Shown here in pieces: positions 49,775-60,844 of a stretch of DNA of 64,000 nt. The notes under the pieces were generated by a model, which was given only the letters and a program-made list of their open reading frames with translations, did not search any database and was not told the origin of the DNA. Origin of the DNA: Pseudovibrio exalbescens. GTDB taxonomy: Bacteria; Pseudomonadota; Alphaproteobacteria; Rhizobiales; Stappiaceae. Numbering within the stretch: position 1 is the stretch's first letter; the number at the start of each line of letters is the position of its first letter. The stretch spans positions 434,001 through 498,000 of the forward strand of contig NZ_JAQZAJ010000001.1 of assembly GCF_028737195.1 (NCBI RefSeq), given 5' to 3'. A program made the translations under genes and the position numbers.

Positions 49775-51382
49775 ATGCTTTATTTCGCGCGTTGGAAGAT
49801 CGCCTTGATCCTCCTCGTTGTCCTAGCCGGCGTTTTGGCAACACTGCCAAATTTCTTCTCGAAGTCTACGCTTGAGAGTTGGCCCGATTTCCTGCCCAAA
49901 CGGCAGATTGTATTGGGTCTTGATCTTCAAGGGGGCGCATATCTGCTCTATGAAGTCGATAGTGAAGACTACAAGCAGCAGCAATTCCGCCAATTGGTTG
50001 GCAATGTTCGCCAAGCGCTTCGTGAAAATCCCCGCATTGGCTACACCGGGCTGGGTATTCAAGGAGATTCGGTGCAGGTGCGCATTCGTGATGCCGCCAA
50101 GATCGATGAAGCGCGCGCCCGCCTGAACGAGCAGTTGAACCCACTGAACACCGGCGTTTTTGGCGGTCAGACAGTGAATGAGTTCCAGCTCGATGACCAA
50201 GGCGATGGTCTTTTCCGGTTTACGTTCACTGATGATGGTTTGCAGCAGCGCCTCGCGAAGGTCGTTGAACAGTCCATCGAGGTTATTCGCCGCCGCGTTG
50301 ACGAACTTGGTACAACCGAGCCAAGCATTCAGCGTCAGGGCACCGACCGTATTCTCGTGGAGGCTCCGGGTGAAAGCGATCCGCAGCGTCTCAAGGATAT
50401 CATCGGCCAGACTGCTCAGTTGACGTTCCATTTGGTTGACGATTCCATGTCTCCCTCGCAGGCGCTCCAGTCCCGCCCTCCGGCAGGTACAATGATCGTC
50501 TATGGAGTGGAGGATCAACTTCCGTACCTTCTTGACGAAACACCGCTGTTGACTGGTGAAGAGCTTCAGGACGCCTCGGTTGCTTTTGACCAGCAAACCA
50601 ATGAGCCGGTAGTGAACTTCCGCTTCAACACCGCTGGTGCGCGCAAGTTCGCGGATGTGACCCGTCAGAACGTAAATCGTCCTTTCGCAATCGTTTTGGA
50701 TAACGAGGTTATCTCTGCCCCGGTAATTCGTGAGCCAATCACAGGCGGCTCTGGACAGATTTCCGGCAGCTTTACCGTGGAAGGCGCTGACAACCTTGCC
50801 GTCCTGCTGCGCGCTGGTGCGTTGCCGGCAAAGCTCAATGTGATCGAAGAGCGTTCCGTCGGTCCGGGTCTTGGTGCTGACTCCATTGAGAGCGGTAAAA
50901 TCGCGTCCTACGTTGGTGCTGCAGCAGTCGTGATCTTCATGATTCTGACCTATGGCGTCTTCGGGGTCATGTCGAACGTTGCACTGTTTGCGAACGTGAC
51001 ATTGATCTTCGGCGTTCTGACAACACTTCAAGCCACGCTTACGCTACCTGGTATCGCAGGTATCGTGCTCACAGTCGGTATGGCTGTGGATGCGAACGTG
51101 TTGATCTATGAACGTATTCGCGAGGAAATGCGGGCAGGGCGCTCCGCCGTGAGTGCCATCGATGCGGGCTATCAGCGTGCCATGGGAACCATTCTTGATG
51201 CGAACATCACGACCCTTGTTGCAGCACTGATCCTGTTCTTCATCGGTTCCGGTCCAGTGAAGGGCTTCGCCGTTACCTTGATGGTTGGTATTTTCACGAC
51301 GGTGTTCTCCGCGGTGACGTTCTCGCGCTTCCTGGTGTCCACGTGGTATCGCCGCAAGCGCCCATCTACATTGCCGATCTGA
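49775..51382 (+). CDS. secD: Protein translocase subunit SecD
   Basis: RND-superfamily component that uses proton motive force to pull preproteins out of the Sec channel. 535 residues: membrane helix 1 near residue 5, DLQGGAYLLYEVD, a large periplasmic P1 domain, the conserved LGTTEPSIQRQGTDRILVE split over the domain, then five helices in the C-terminal third with GMAVDANVLIYERIREEMR. The gene is complete and the secF start follows 14 bases after its stop. Confidence 0.97.
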   Translation: MLYFARWKIALILLVVLAGVLATLPNFFSKSTLESWPDFLPKRQIVLGLDLQGGAYLLYEVDSEDYKQQQFRQLVGNVRQALRENPRIGYTGLGIQGDSVQVRIRDAAKIDEARARLNEQLNPLNTGVFGGQTVNEFQLDDQGDGLFRFTFTDDGLQQRLAKVVEQSIEVIRRRVDELGTTEPSIQRQGTDRILVEAPGESDPQRLKDIIGQTAQLTFHLVDDSMSPSQALQSRPPAGTMIVYGVEDQLPYLLDETPLLTGEELQDASVAFDQQTNEPVVNFRFNTAGARKFADVTRQNVNRPFAIVLDNEVISAPVIREPITGGSGQISGSFTVEGADNLAVLLRAGALPAKLNVIEERSVGPGLGADSIESGKIASYVGAAAVVIFMILTYGVFGVMSNVALFANVTLIFGVLTTLQATLTLPGIAGIVLTVGMAVDANVLIYERIREEMRAGRSAVSAIDAGYQRAMGTILDANITTLVAALILFFIGSGPVKGFAVTLMVGIFTTVFSAVTFSRFLVSTWYRRKRPSTLPI

Positions 51383-51396
51383 TCTGGAGACAAAAA

Positions 51397-52335
51397 ATGA
51401 AATTGCTACGACTGGTCCCAGATAAGACCAACCTTCGTTTCATGAGCTGGCGGCGCGTGAGCTACCCGTTTACGGCTTTTGTTGCGATTGCCTCTATCGC
51501 GCTGTTTCTGACGGTCGGCCTCAACTATGGTATCGACTTCAAGGGCGGCTCCCTGATTGAGATCAAGACCACCGATGGGCCTGCGAATATTGGCGAAATC
51601 CGCGGCAAGCTCGGCGACTTGAATCTCGGTGATATTCAGGTGCAGGAGTTCGGAAGCCCCGAGGAGGTGCTCATTCGTATTGAGCATCAGGGCGATGCAG
51701 ATGCCGATCAACAGGAAGTCTTGACCAACGTGCGTCAAGCTCTTGGAGAAAATGTAGAGTTCCGCCGTACAGAAATTGTGGGGCCTCGTGTTTCCGGCGA
51801 GCTGGCTCAAGCGGGCATCATGGCTGTTGGCGGTGCTTTGGTATTGATCCTGTTCTACATCTGGATCCGCTTTGAGTGGCACTTTGCGGTTGGGGCTATT
51901 CTGACGACCTTGAACGATATCATCGTGACCATCGGCTTGTTCTCACTGCTCCAGCTGGACTTCACATTGTCCAGTATTGCTGCCGTCCTAACGATCCTTG
52001 GTTACTCCTTGAACGATACCGTGGTTGTCTACGACCGCGTGCGTGAGAACTTGCGCCGCTACAAGAAACTGCCCCTTGATGAGCTGCTGGACCGCTCCAT
52101 CAACGAGACACTGGCGCGTACGGTGAACACGTCTCTCACCACCTTGTTGGCGTTGTTTGCGCTCTACATCTTTGGTGGGGAGGTCATTCAGTCCTTCGTT
52201 CTTGCCATGATCTTCGGTGTCGTTATCGGCACTTACTCCTCGGTCTTCCTGGCATGTCCATTCCTCATCATGCTGAAGCTGCGACCATCGGCTTTCCGCA
52301 AGGAAGAGGACGACAACAAGGCCATTCAGGCCTAA
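51397..52335 (+). CDS. secF: Protein translocase subunit SecF
   Basis: Partner of SecD, 312 residues, six membrane helices. Signatures: GIDFKGGSLIEIKT near residue 45, IVGPRVSGELAQAGIMAV, and GYSLNDTVVVYDRVRENLR with the conserved Asp of the RND core. The ATG at 51397 with CTGGAGACAAAA upstream fits; a longer frame starts inside secD. It is followed by the NDUFAF3-like gene 12 bases downstream. Confidence 0.97.
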   Translation: MKLLRLVPDKTNLRFMSWRRVSYPFTAFVAIASIALFLTVGLNYGIDFKGGSLIEIKTTDGPANIGEIRGKLGDLNLGDIQVQEFGSPEEVLIRIEHQGDADADQQEVLTNVRQALGENVEFRRTEIVGPRVSGELAQAGIMAVGGALVLILFYIWIRFEWHFAVGAILTTLNDIIVTIGLFSLLQLDFTLSSIAAVLTILGYSLNDTVVVYDRVRENLRRYKKLPLDELLDRSINETLARTVNTSLTTLLALFALYIFGGEVIQSFVLAMIFGVVIGTYSSVFLACPFLIMLKLRPSAFRKEEDDNKAIQA

Positions 52336-52347
52336 GGAGACAAGAGA

Positions 52348-52746
52348 TTGGCAAAACGCGGCGAACCCCTGATCATTCGAGATGCTCACCTTCCGCAACA
52401 GGTCGAACTGTCGGCCTATGGGGAAGGCGGCTTCCGGTTCGCCGACATGTCTCATCGCGGCTCCCTGTTAAGTGTGCCTTCAGGTACCTATGGCTGGGAG
52501 CCGTCGACCTTCGAAGATATTACATTGAAATCTCTTCAGCGGGTGCTGGATGAGAGCGAGCAATTGGAAGTGCTCCTGATTGGAACAGGGAACAGCCTTG
52601 TACCGTTTTCCGATGCTTTCAAAGCACCTTTCCGCGAGCAAGGCATTATGGTTGACAGCATGTCGACCGGAGCTGCCGTTCGCACATTCAACGTTCTTTT
52701 TTCCGAAAAGCGGGCCATCGCAGCGGCATTCCTCGCCGTCGATTGA
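52348..52746 (+). CDS. Mth938-like protein, NDUFAF3 homologue
   Basis: 132-residue protein of the Mth938/DUF498 fold, to which the mitochondrial complex I assembly factor NDUFAF3 belongs. Recognisable parts are YGEGGFRFADMSHRGSLLSV, LEVLLIGTGNSLVPFSDAF and STGAAVRTFNVLFSEKRAIA. It starts with TTG after an AAGGAGA site, 12 bases after secF, and precedes a squalene/phytoene synthase-like gene. Linkage of this family to secDF is a known pattern in alphaproteobacteria and suggests a role in insertion or assembly of membrane complexes; a role in complex I here is inferred. Confidence 0.86.
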   Translation: MAKRGEPLIIRDAHLPQQVELSAYGEGGFRFADMSHRGSLLSVPSGTYGWEPSTFEDITLKSLQRVLDESEQLEVLLIGTGNSLVPFSDAFKAPFREQGIMVDSMSTGAAVRTFNVLFSEKRAIAAAFLAVD

Positions 52747-52778
52747 GGCGGCCTGACCTGTTGGCTTGAGGAGCCCGC

Positions 52779-53633
52779 ATGGACCACGCGACTTATTGCG
52801 CCGAAGTGGTGCGTAAATTCGATTATCCTCGATACCTGAGTGTTCTTTATGCCCCGCGTGAAGCGCGGGACGCCCTGATGGCGCTTTATGCGTTTTCATC
52901 AGAGATCGCGCGCGTGCGCGAACTGGTGCGTGAAGCATTGCCCGGCGAGATGCGTTTGCAATGGTGGCGTGACACCTTGGCCGGACAAGGGCACGGATCT
53001 GTCGGCGACAATCCTGTGGCTGCGGCGCTTCTGCAAGCGATCGATACACATGATCTGCCAGTAGAGGCATTTTTGCGTCTCATCGATGCTCGGGTTTTTG
53101 ATCTTTACAACGATCCGATGCCGAGCCAACAGGACCTTGAAGGGTATGCTGGAGAGACCAGCTCAGTCCTTCTTCAACTCGCTTCACTCGTTCTGAATCG
53201 CGATCTGTCAGGCCGCGCGTTTGCGGATGCCTGTGGCCACGGCGGTGTTGCCTATGCCATGGTGGGCCTTGTACGCGCGCTGCCTTGGCATGCTGCGCGC
53301 CAGCAGTGTTTCCTCCCTAAAGACCTTTTGGAAAAGCATGGGGTCTCCTCAACCGAGATGTTTCGCGGCAATTCAACACCTGAACTCACAAGCGCGGTGG
53401 AGGAGTTTCTGGGCATTGCCCAGATTCACTACGGTAAAGCACAGGTTGCCTTGAAAGAAACACCCAGCGTTGCTGCGCCTGCATTTCTTGTGCTCACGAG
53501 CGTGCCTGCACAGCTAAATATCCTGACAGCAGATGATGTGGATTATCTCAAGCCTGGAAAGAGTGAGTCACCGCTCAAGCTGCACTGGACCTATTGGAAG
53601 GGCGTGCGCGCCTTGAAAAAACTGATGGCCTAG
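52779..53633 (+). CDS. Squalene/phytoene synthase-like protein, NDUFAF6 type
   Basis: 284-residue all-alpha trans-isoprenyl synthase fold. Both metal-binding motifs of true synthases are degraded: the first, normally an Asp-rich DxxxD after YAFxR, reads YAFSSEIARVRE (residues 37-48), and the second, normally RDxxED, reads RALPWHAARQQCFLP. The Asp residues that hold magnesium are therefore missing. This pattern is that of NDUFAF6, a mitochondrial complex I assembly factor, not of carotenoid or hopanoid enzymes. It directly follows the NDUFAF3-like gene. An AGGAGCCCGC precedes the ATG. Confidence 0.85.
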   Translation: MDHATYCAEVVRKFDYPRYLSVLYAPREARDALMALYAFSSEIARVRELVREALPGEMRLQWWRDTLAGQGHGSVGDNPVAAALLQAIDTHDLPVEAFLRLIDARVFDLYNDPMPSQQDLEGYAGETSSVLLQLASLVLNRDLSGRAFADACGHGGVAYAMVGLVRALPWHAARQQCFLPKDLLEKHGVSSTEMFRGNSTPELTSAVEEFLGIAQIHYGKAQVALKETPSVAAPAFLVLTSVPAQLNILTADDVDYLKPGKSESPLKLHWTYWKGVRALKKLMA

Positions 53634-53657
53634 ATGGCCGATACGCTGGAGTTTTGA

Positions 53658-54602
53658 ATGCCTGATTTGGATGGGGATATAGAGCTCAAGCAGTTCTTTG
53701 ATGCGGATGATCTTGATCGAATACTCGCTTTGGAAGCCGCCTGCGAAGCTCATGATGGGGCTGCGCTAAAGCTGGAGCTGGACTACAAGCGAAGCCTTGC
53801 CAGCACACGTCCCGAGGAGGACATGGTCACCGGCATCAACGAGTTCTTCTATATGTTTGAGGGCGAGCTGATTGGCTACCTTGGCCTTTGTGGATTTGGC
53901 GGCGCCGCAGCTCCCGTTGAAGCGAACGGCATGGTGCATCCTGACTATCGCAGGAAGGGTGTTTTCTCAAAGTTGGTACGCCTTTCCATCCAAGAATGGC
54001 GTCGGCGTGGGTCATCGAAACTCTTGATGCTCAGTGACCGTCACTCAGAGAGCGGTCAGGCCTTTCTGAAAGGGTTTGGCGCGACCTACTCCTTCTCAGA
54101 GTATGAAATGGTACTTGTGGGAACTGCAGGTTTTGAAGAGCAAGATGTGGCTTCGGACCTAACCTTGCGGATCGCCATGGCAGAAGATGCTGACGAGATC
54201 GCACGTCAAAATGCGATTTATTTTGGCGCCGCAAGGTCTGCTCAAACCACTGCGGAGGTGCGTGTTGAGGAGGCGCTTGGGTTTAAAGTGGATCCGGCGC
54301 AGGAGGCCAAGCGCGGCATGAGCATCTTTCTGGCGGAGGTGAACGGTCAGGTCGTCGGGAAGATCAATCTTGAACGCAGCTCCAACCCTGCAGGCATTTT
54401 TGGCCTTGGCGTTCTTCCACCTCACCGAAACAAGGGATATGGCCGGGCAATTCTTACCAAGGGGGTCCAGAAGCTACATGAGTTGGGCATACAAGATGTT
54501 TTGCTTCAGGTGGCTCCTGATAATGAAAACGCGCTTAATTTGTATCGGTCTGTTGGCTTTCAGGAAACATCGACCATGGATTACTTCGAGTACCCCGGTT
54601 AG
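53658..54602 (+). CDS. GNAT-family N-acetyltransferase with two GNAT domains
   Basis: 314-residue protein with two tandem GNAT folds. The first (residues 1-165) has VHPDYRRKGVFSKLVRLSIQ at the acetyl-CoA loop; the second (residues 170-314) has LGVLPPHRNKGYGRAILTKG and ends in NALNLYRSVGFQETSTMDYF. Substrate unknown; the C-terminal domain resembles mycothiol synthase- and RimI-like acetyltransferases. It follows the NDUFAF6-like gene by 24 bases and may be the last gene of the sec operon. A terminator follows. Confidence 0.86.
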   Translation: MPDLDGDIELKQFFDADDLDRILALEAACEAHDGAALKLELDYKRSLASTRPEEDMVTGINEFFYMFEGELIGYLGLCGFGGAAAPVEANGMVHPDYRRKGVFSKLVRLSIQEWRRRGSSKLLMLSDRHSESGQAFLKGFGATYSFSEYEMVLVGTAGFEEQDVASDLTLRIAMAEDADEIARQNAIYFGAARSAQTTAEVRVEEALGFKVDPAQEAKRGMSIFLAEVNGQVVGKINLERSSNPAGIFGLGVLPPHRNKGYGRAILTKGVQKLHELGIQDVLLQVAPDNENALNLYRSVGFQETSTMDYFEYPG

Positions 54603-54630
54603 GTGAACTCGATTATCCGGTTTAAATCGC

Positions 54631-54665
54631 AAAAAGCCCCTCTGCATGGCAGAGAGGCTTTTTTG
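54631..54665. terminator. Bidirectional terminator between GNAT gene and trmFO
   Basis: The hairpin AAAAAGCCCCTCTGC / GCAGAGAGGCTTTTT with one mismatch and a 3-base loop gives T-tracts on both strands and separates two convergent genes. Confidence 0.88.
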
Positions 54666-54684
54666 TTTCTCATGTACACCAAGC

Positions 54685-56088
54685 TTAGTGGCCGGTCTTT
54701 GCGATCCACCCTTCAAAAGCAGTAAGGCCGCGTTTTGACATGGCCTGCTTCCTGGCGCGGCTTTTTTCTTTGCCACGCAAGCGCTTGCCATCTTCTGTCT
54801 TCGGCAACTCTTCCAATGGTGGCAGCAAGCCGAAGTTGATGTTCATTGGCTGGAAGGAGCGGGGCCCTTCGTTATCAGTGCGCGAAATATGGCCGCCAGT
54901 AATATGGTTCAGAATCGCACCCATGGCCGAAGTCGCTGGCGGCAGCTCCATGGTTTCACCAAGGAGCTCGTGAACAGCGAACAGGCCAGCAAGGCACCCA
55001 ACTGCCGTGGACTCTACATAGCCTTCACAGCCAGTGATCTGCCCTGCAAAGCGCACATGCGGCGCCGCCTTGAGCTGTAGTTGCTCTGTCAGCAGCTTTG
55101 GCGAGTTCAGGAAGGTGTTGCGATGCAGACCGCCAAGACGGGCAAACTGAGCGTTTTCCAAGCCTGGAATCATGCGGAAGACATCGGTCTGAATGCCGTA
55201 CTTCAACTTGGTTTGGAAGCCGACCATGTTGTAGAGCGTGCCCAACGCGTTGTCCTGGCGAAGCTGAACGACCGCATAAGGCTTCACCTCCGGGTCGTGG
55301 GCATTTGTCAGACCCATGGGTTTCAATGGACCGTGGCGCAGCGTTTCGCGTCCGCGTTCCGCCATAACCTCGATTGGCAAGCAGCCATCAAAGTATGGGG
55401 TGTTTGCTTCCCATTCCTTGAAATCGGTCTTTTCACCACTGATCAAAGCATCAATGAATGCTTCATATTGCTCCTTGGTCATGGGGCAGTTGATGTAGTC
55501 CTTGCCGGTCCCACCCGGGCCAACCTTATCATAGCGTGACTGGAACCAGGCAACATCCATGTTGATGCTGTCTTTATGCACGATCGGTGCAATGGCATCG
55601 AAGAAAGCCAGTGCATCTGTATCGGTGTGCTTGAGAATGCTTTCGCTCAACGACGGCGAAGTGAGCGGGCCTGTTGCGAGAATGACTTGTCCCCATTCTT
55701 GCGGTGGTACACCGGGCACTTCCTCACGGCGAACCTCGATTAGGGGATGGTCTTCAATCGCTTTCTGAACCGCTTGAGAGAAACCATCTCGGTCCACTGC
55801 GAGTGCGCCACCTGCCGGGACCTGGTGCGCGTCAGCGCAGCTCATGATGAGAGATTTGGCCATGCGCAGTTCCGCATGCAGCATGCCCACAGCATTGTTT
55901 GCGGCATCGTCAGAGCGGAAGGAGTTGGAGCAAACAAGCTCTGCCAGTCCTTCTGTCTGGTGCGCATCAGTCTTGCGGTGTGGGCGCATTTCATGAAGTA
56001 CGACGGGATGGCCTTTTTGCGCGATTTGCCATGCGGCCTCTGATCCGGCAAGGCCGCCGCCGACCACGTGAATTGGTTTTTCTGTCAT
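54685..56088 (-). CDS. trmFO: tRNA U54 methyltransferase, folate/FAD-dependent
   Basis: Flavoprotein making ribothymidine at tRNA position 54 using methylenetetrahydrofolate. 467 residues: FAD-binding [17 protein letters not shown] at the N-terminus, [31 protein letters not shown], the family region [18 protein letters not shown], and the C-terminal [20 protein letters not shown]. The start at 56088 ([12 protein letters not shown]) was chosen because the upstream extension of 46 codons is unlike the family. The gene is alone on its strand here. Confidence 0.95.
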   Translation of the reverse strand: MTEKPIHVVGGGLAGSEAAWQIAQKGHPVVLHEMRPHRKTDAHQTEGLAELVCSNSFRSDDAANNAVGMLHAELRMAKSLIMSCADAHQVPAGGALAVDRDGFSQAVQKAIEDHPLIEVRREEVPGVPPQEWGQVILATGPLTSPSLSESILKHTDTDALAFFDAIAPIVHKDSINMDVAWFQSRYDKVGPGGTGKDYINCPMTKEQYEAFIDALISGEKTDFKEWEANTPYFDGCLPIEVMAERGRETLRHGPLKPMGLTNAHDPEVKPYAVVQLRQDNALGTLYNMVGFQTKLKYGIQTDVFRMIPGLENAQFARLGGLHRNTFLNSPKLLTEQLQLKAAPHVRFAGQITGCEGYVESTAVGCLAGLFAVHELLGETMELPPATSAMGAILNHITGGHISRTDNEGPRSFQPMNINFGLLPPLEELPKTEDGKRLRGKEKSRARKQAMSKRGLTAFEGWIAKTGH

Positions 56089-56295
56089 TCCGAGTCCAGT
56101 TGGTACAATAAGATGGAGGCGCAGCGTGTGCGCTCTCTCTGCGGGCCTGACTTCAGACCTCAGTCGTCCAAGGCTTACACACAGCCATGATTTGTTGCCC
56201 TTGATTACAGCGCAAACCTGTCGCATGCAATAATTTGAATAGCCAACCGGGATATGCTGTCCCTCGGTTTCTTCGTCAAGTCTTGGAGTTCTTAG

Positions 56296-56949
56296 TTGAA
56301 GCAGATTCGCTTAGGCCTGATTTCGGCCCTGTCCGCGTGCGCTGTTCTTGCCGGGTGCATGACCTTGGCCGGGACCAATCCGAGCACGTGGTATAGCTCC
56401 ATGAATGGCCGGGAGCCCTCAGGAAACCGGATCTATATCTGCCATGGTTTTGGTTGCACCTACAAGACCGTGGTAGCTTTCTCTGAAAAGGACCGAAAAG
56501 CGCTGGCGCGGATCTTCAGCAAAGGCAAGGCGTCGTCTCCCTCAGCAGAGCGTGAAGCTCTCTCAAAGGCGATCATCTGGCAGGAGAGGCGCGTTGGGCG
56601 CATTGTTGGCTCTTCAAAAGACATAGGTGGTCTTGATATGCGCAATTCTGGCGTACGAGGCCAAATGGATTGCATTGATGAGGCAACTAACACGACCAGT
56701 TTGCTCATCTACGCTCAAGAACAAGGTTTCTTGAAACACCATACGGTCTCTCGCCCGGTAGCGCGTGGTTTCTTCCTTGATGGACGCTATCCGCACGCGA
56801 CGGCGGTTATCACTGAAAAAGAGAAAGGGGTACAGTGGGCAGTGGACAGCTGGCGTCTCGCCAATGCAATGCCGCCGGATGTAATGCTCCTGGAAAAATG
56901 GTTCCGTGTTCGATCCAGTGAGCTGGAGGTTCCTCGACCTGAGAGTTGA
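56296..56949 (+). CDS. Lipoprotein with possible transglutaminase-like Cys-His-Asp site
   Basis: I do not recognise a named family. 217 residues: lipoprotein signal with lipobox LAGC (Cys21), then a soluble domain. Three residues are placed as in transglutaminase-like cysteine proteases: Cys126 in [11 protein letters not shown] at a helix start, His167 in YPHATAVI on a strand, and Asp184 in WAVDSW. The order Cys-His-Asp, the DCIDEA context and the aromatic neighbours support this, but it is inference. It starts with TTG at 56296, with GGAG eight bases upstream. It is next to the hairpin array on the opposite strand. Confidence 0.7.
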   Translation: MKQIRLGLISALSACAVLAGCMTLAGTNPSTWYSSMNGREPSGNRIYICHGFGCTYKTVVAFSEKDRKALARIFSKGKASSPSAEREALSKAIIWQERRVGRIVGSSKDIGGLDMRNSGVRGQMDCIDEATNTTSLLIYAQEQGFLKHHTVSRPVARGFFLDGRYPHATAVITEKEKGVQWAVDSWRLANAMPPDVMLLEKWFRVRSSELEVPRPES

Positions 56950-57021
56950 TCCGCAAAGGCGCGCGCTGGCCAGTGCCAAGGGTGCTAAGCCTCAAACAAA
57001 TCACGTCAAAAATTTGTCCTG

Positions 57022-57184
57022 AAAAAGCGAACGCCCGCCGGTGGGAGGAATCGGCGGGCGTAACTCTTGTACGACGAAATTGGGAGGAGGTATCGCCGTA
57101 CGCTTTTGCCTTTGGGTATGGGAGGAGGTTACCCGCAGGCTATGTTTTGACGCTTGGGGTTTGGGAGGAGGTCCCCGTTGCGTC
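57022..57184 (-). ncRNA. Tandem CCUCCUCCC-loop hairpin array (cuckoo/CcsR-like small RNA)
   Basis: On the minus strand four stem-loops follow one another. Hairpin 1: 57149-57184, stem GACGC/GCGTC plus GGGG/CCCC, loop ACCTCCTCCCAAA. Hairpin 2: 57114-57134, stem GGGTA/TACCC, loop ACCTCCTCCCA. Hairpin 3: 57069-57101, 9-bp stem, loop TACCTCCTCCCAATT. Hairpin 4: 57032-57060, perfect 9-bp stem CGCCCGCCG/CGGCGGGCG, loop ATTCCTCCCAC, followed after five bases by TTTTT. Loop motifs recur every 38-43 bases. The variable base pair of hairpin 3 is G-U on the minus strand but A-C on the plus strand, and the T-tract is on the minus side, so the RNA is minus-strand. C-rich loops of this kind define a stress-induced alphaproteobacterial small-RNA family. 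The loops can pair with Shine-Dalgarno sequences. The 57185-57430 leader contains no ORF above about 30 codons. Confidence 0.78.
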
Positions 57185-57430
57185 TGAAAAAAGATATAGA
57201 ACAGTTCTTGGATTATTGCACCACATCATTGTGCATGTCAGATATGCATTAGCAGCATGGCAATCCAAAAGACGTATTTTTATGAACTGCGACAAATGGT
57301 GCAATTCCGGGATTTATTCTTGGAATACAACAAAATACGGACCAATAAAATGCATGCCTTATCTCATGAATCCCTAGGATTCGCAGGAATTTTCGGCGTG
57401 TGAATATTTCTCTATATTGTGCACATGCGA

Positions 57431-57457
57431 AAAACCCCGGAAACGATCCGGGGTTTT
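57431..57457. terminator. Terminator of uvrA
   Basis: A perfect 10-bp stem (AAAACCCCGG with CCGGGGTTTT, 7-base loop) with T-tracts on both strands, 37 bases beyond the uvrA stop. A run of nine G (57473-57481) lies between it and uvrA. It isolates the small-RNA array from uvrA transcription. Confidence 0.88.
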
Positions 57458-57494
57458 AATCAGGTACTTTTAGGGGGGGGGCAGCTACGGGTTG

Positions 57495-60431
<2,937 letters not shown>

Positions 60432-60844
60432 TTGCCCTTCCCGGGTATGGCGGCCTGCGTGGTTTGGCGGTTCATGCAGATAGCAATCTGTGTCTGTTTT
60501 TGTCGAGGGGCAGGCTAGAGGGATGCGTTGGTGAAAAATTTAACTGGAACATATACGGAACACACTACAGCATTCAAGGGATTTCTTGGAGGCTTTATAA
60601 TTGACCGCCACCAAAGAAAAGGGTGTTGCCGCGCCGCGTCAATCCCGGTTATATTTAGAACAATGTGTGAACAACCTCCGGTCGCTGCGCGCTCCAACAG
60701 GTGTTCAGCCTCCCTCGTGTGGACAAGACAGGCTGTGAAGAGCTCGCCGTTTGCTACCTTGGTTCGGAATAGATAGGTTGCGCAAAAGATTTTTGAATAT
60801 GGCGATGGCGCATTTGCGCTCGCCAAGACTTGCAGGAGTTTTAA
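60432..60844. other. Divergent uvrA/ssb promoter region
   Basis: These 413 bases carry the LexA-type box at 60547-60561 and the ribosome site CAGGAG of ssb just before 60845. Frames of about 80 codons exist but have no family resemblance or ribosome site, so I treat the region as regulatory. No RNA gene is seen. Confidence 0.6.
60547..60561 (-). promoter_or_regulatory. LexA (SOS) box of alphaproteobacterial type
   Basis: GAACATATACGGAAC, which reads GTTC-N7-GTTC on the uvrA strand, is an exact match to the alphaproteobacterial LexA direct repeat. It lies 116 bases upstream of uvrA and 284 bases from ssb, so uvrA is the likely SOS-controlled gene. Confidence 0.8.

Noticed and set aside
49823-51031. 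A 402-codon minus-strand frame inside secD
   Set aside because: Shadow of secD codon use; no recognisable domain.
56946-57377. A 143-codon plus-strand ORF through the hairpin array, with repeated Trp-Glu-Glu
   Set aside because: The repeats arise because GGGAGGAGG reads Trp-Glu-Glu in frame, but one copy is out of frame (spacing 38), the ORF starts with TTG inside the lipoprotein stop without a ribosome site, and the stems pair better as minus-strand RNA.
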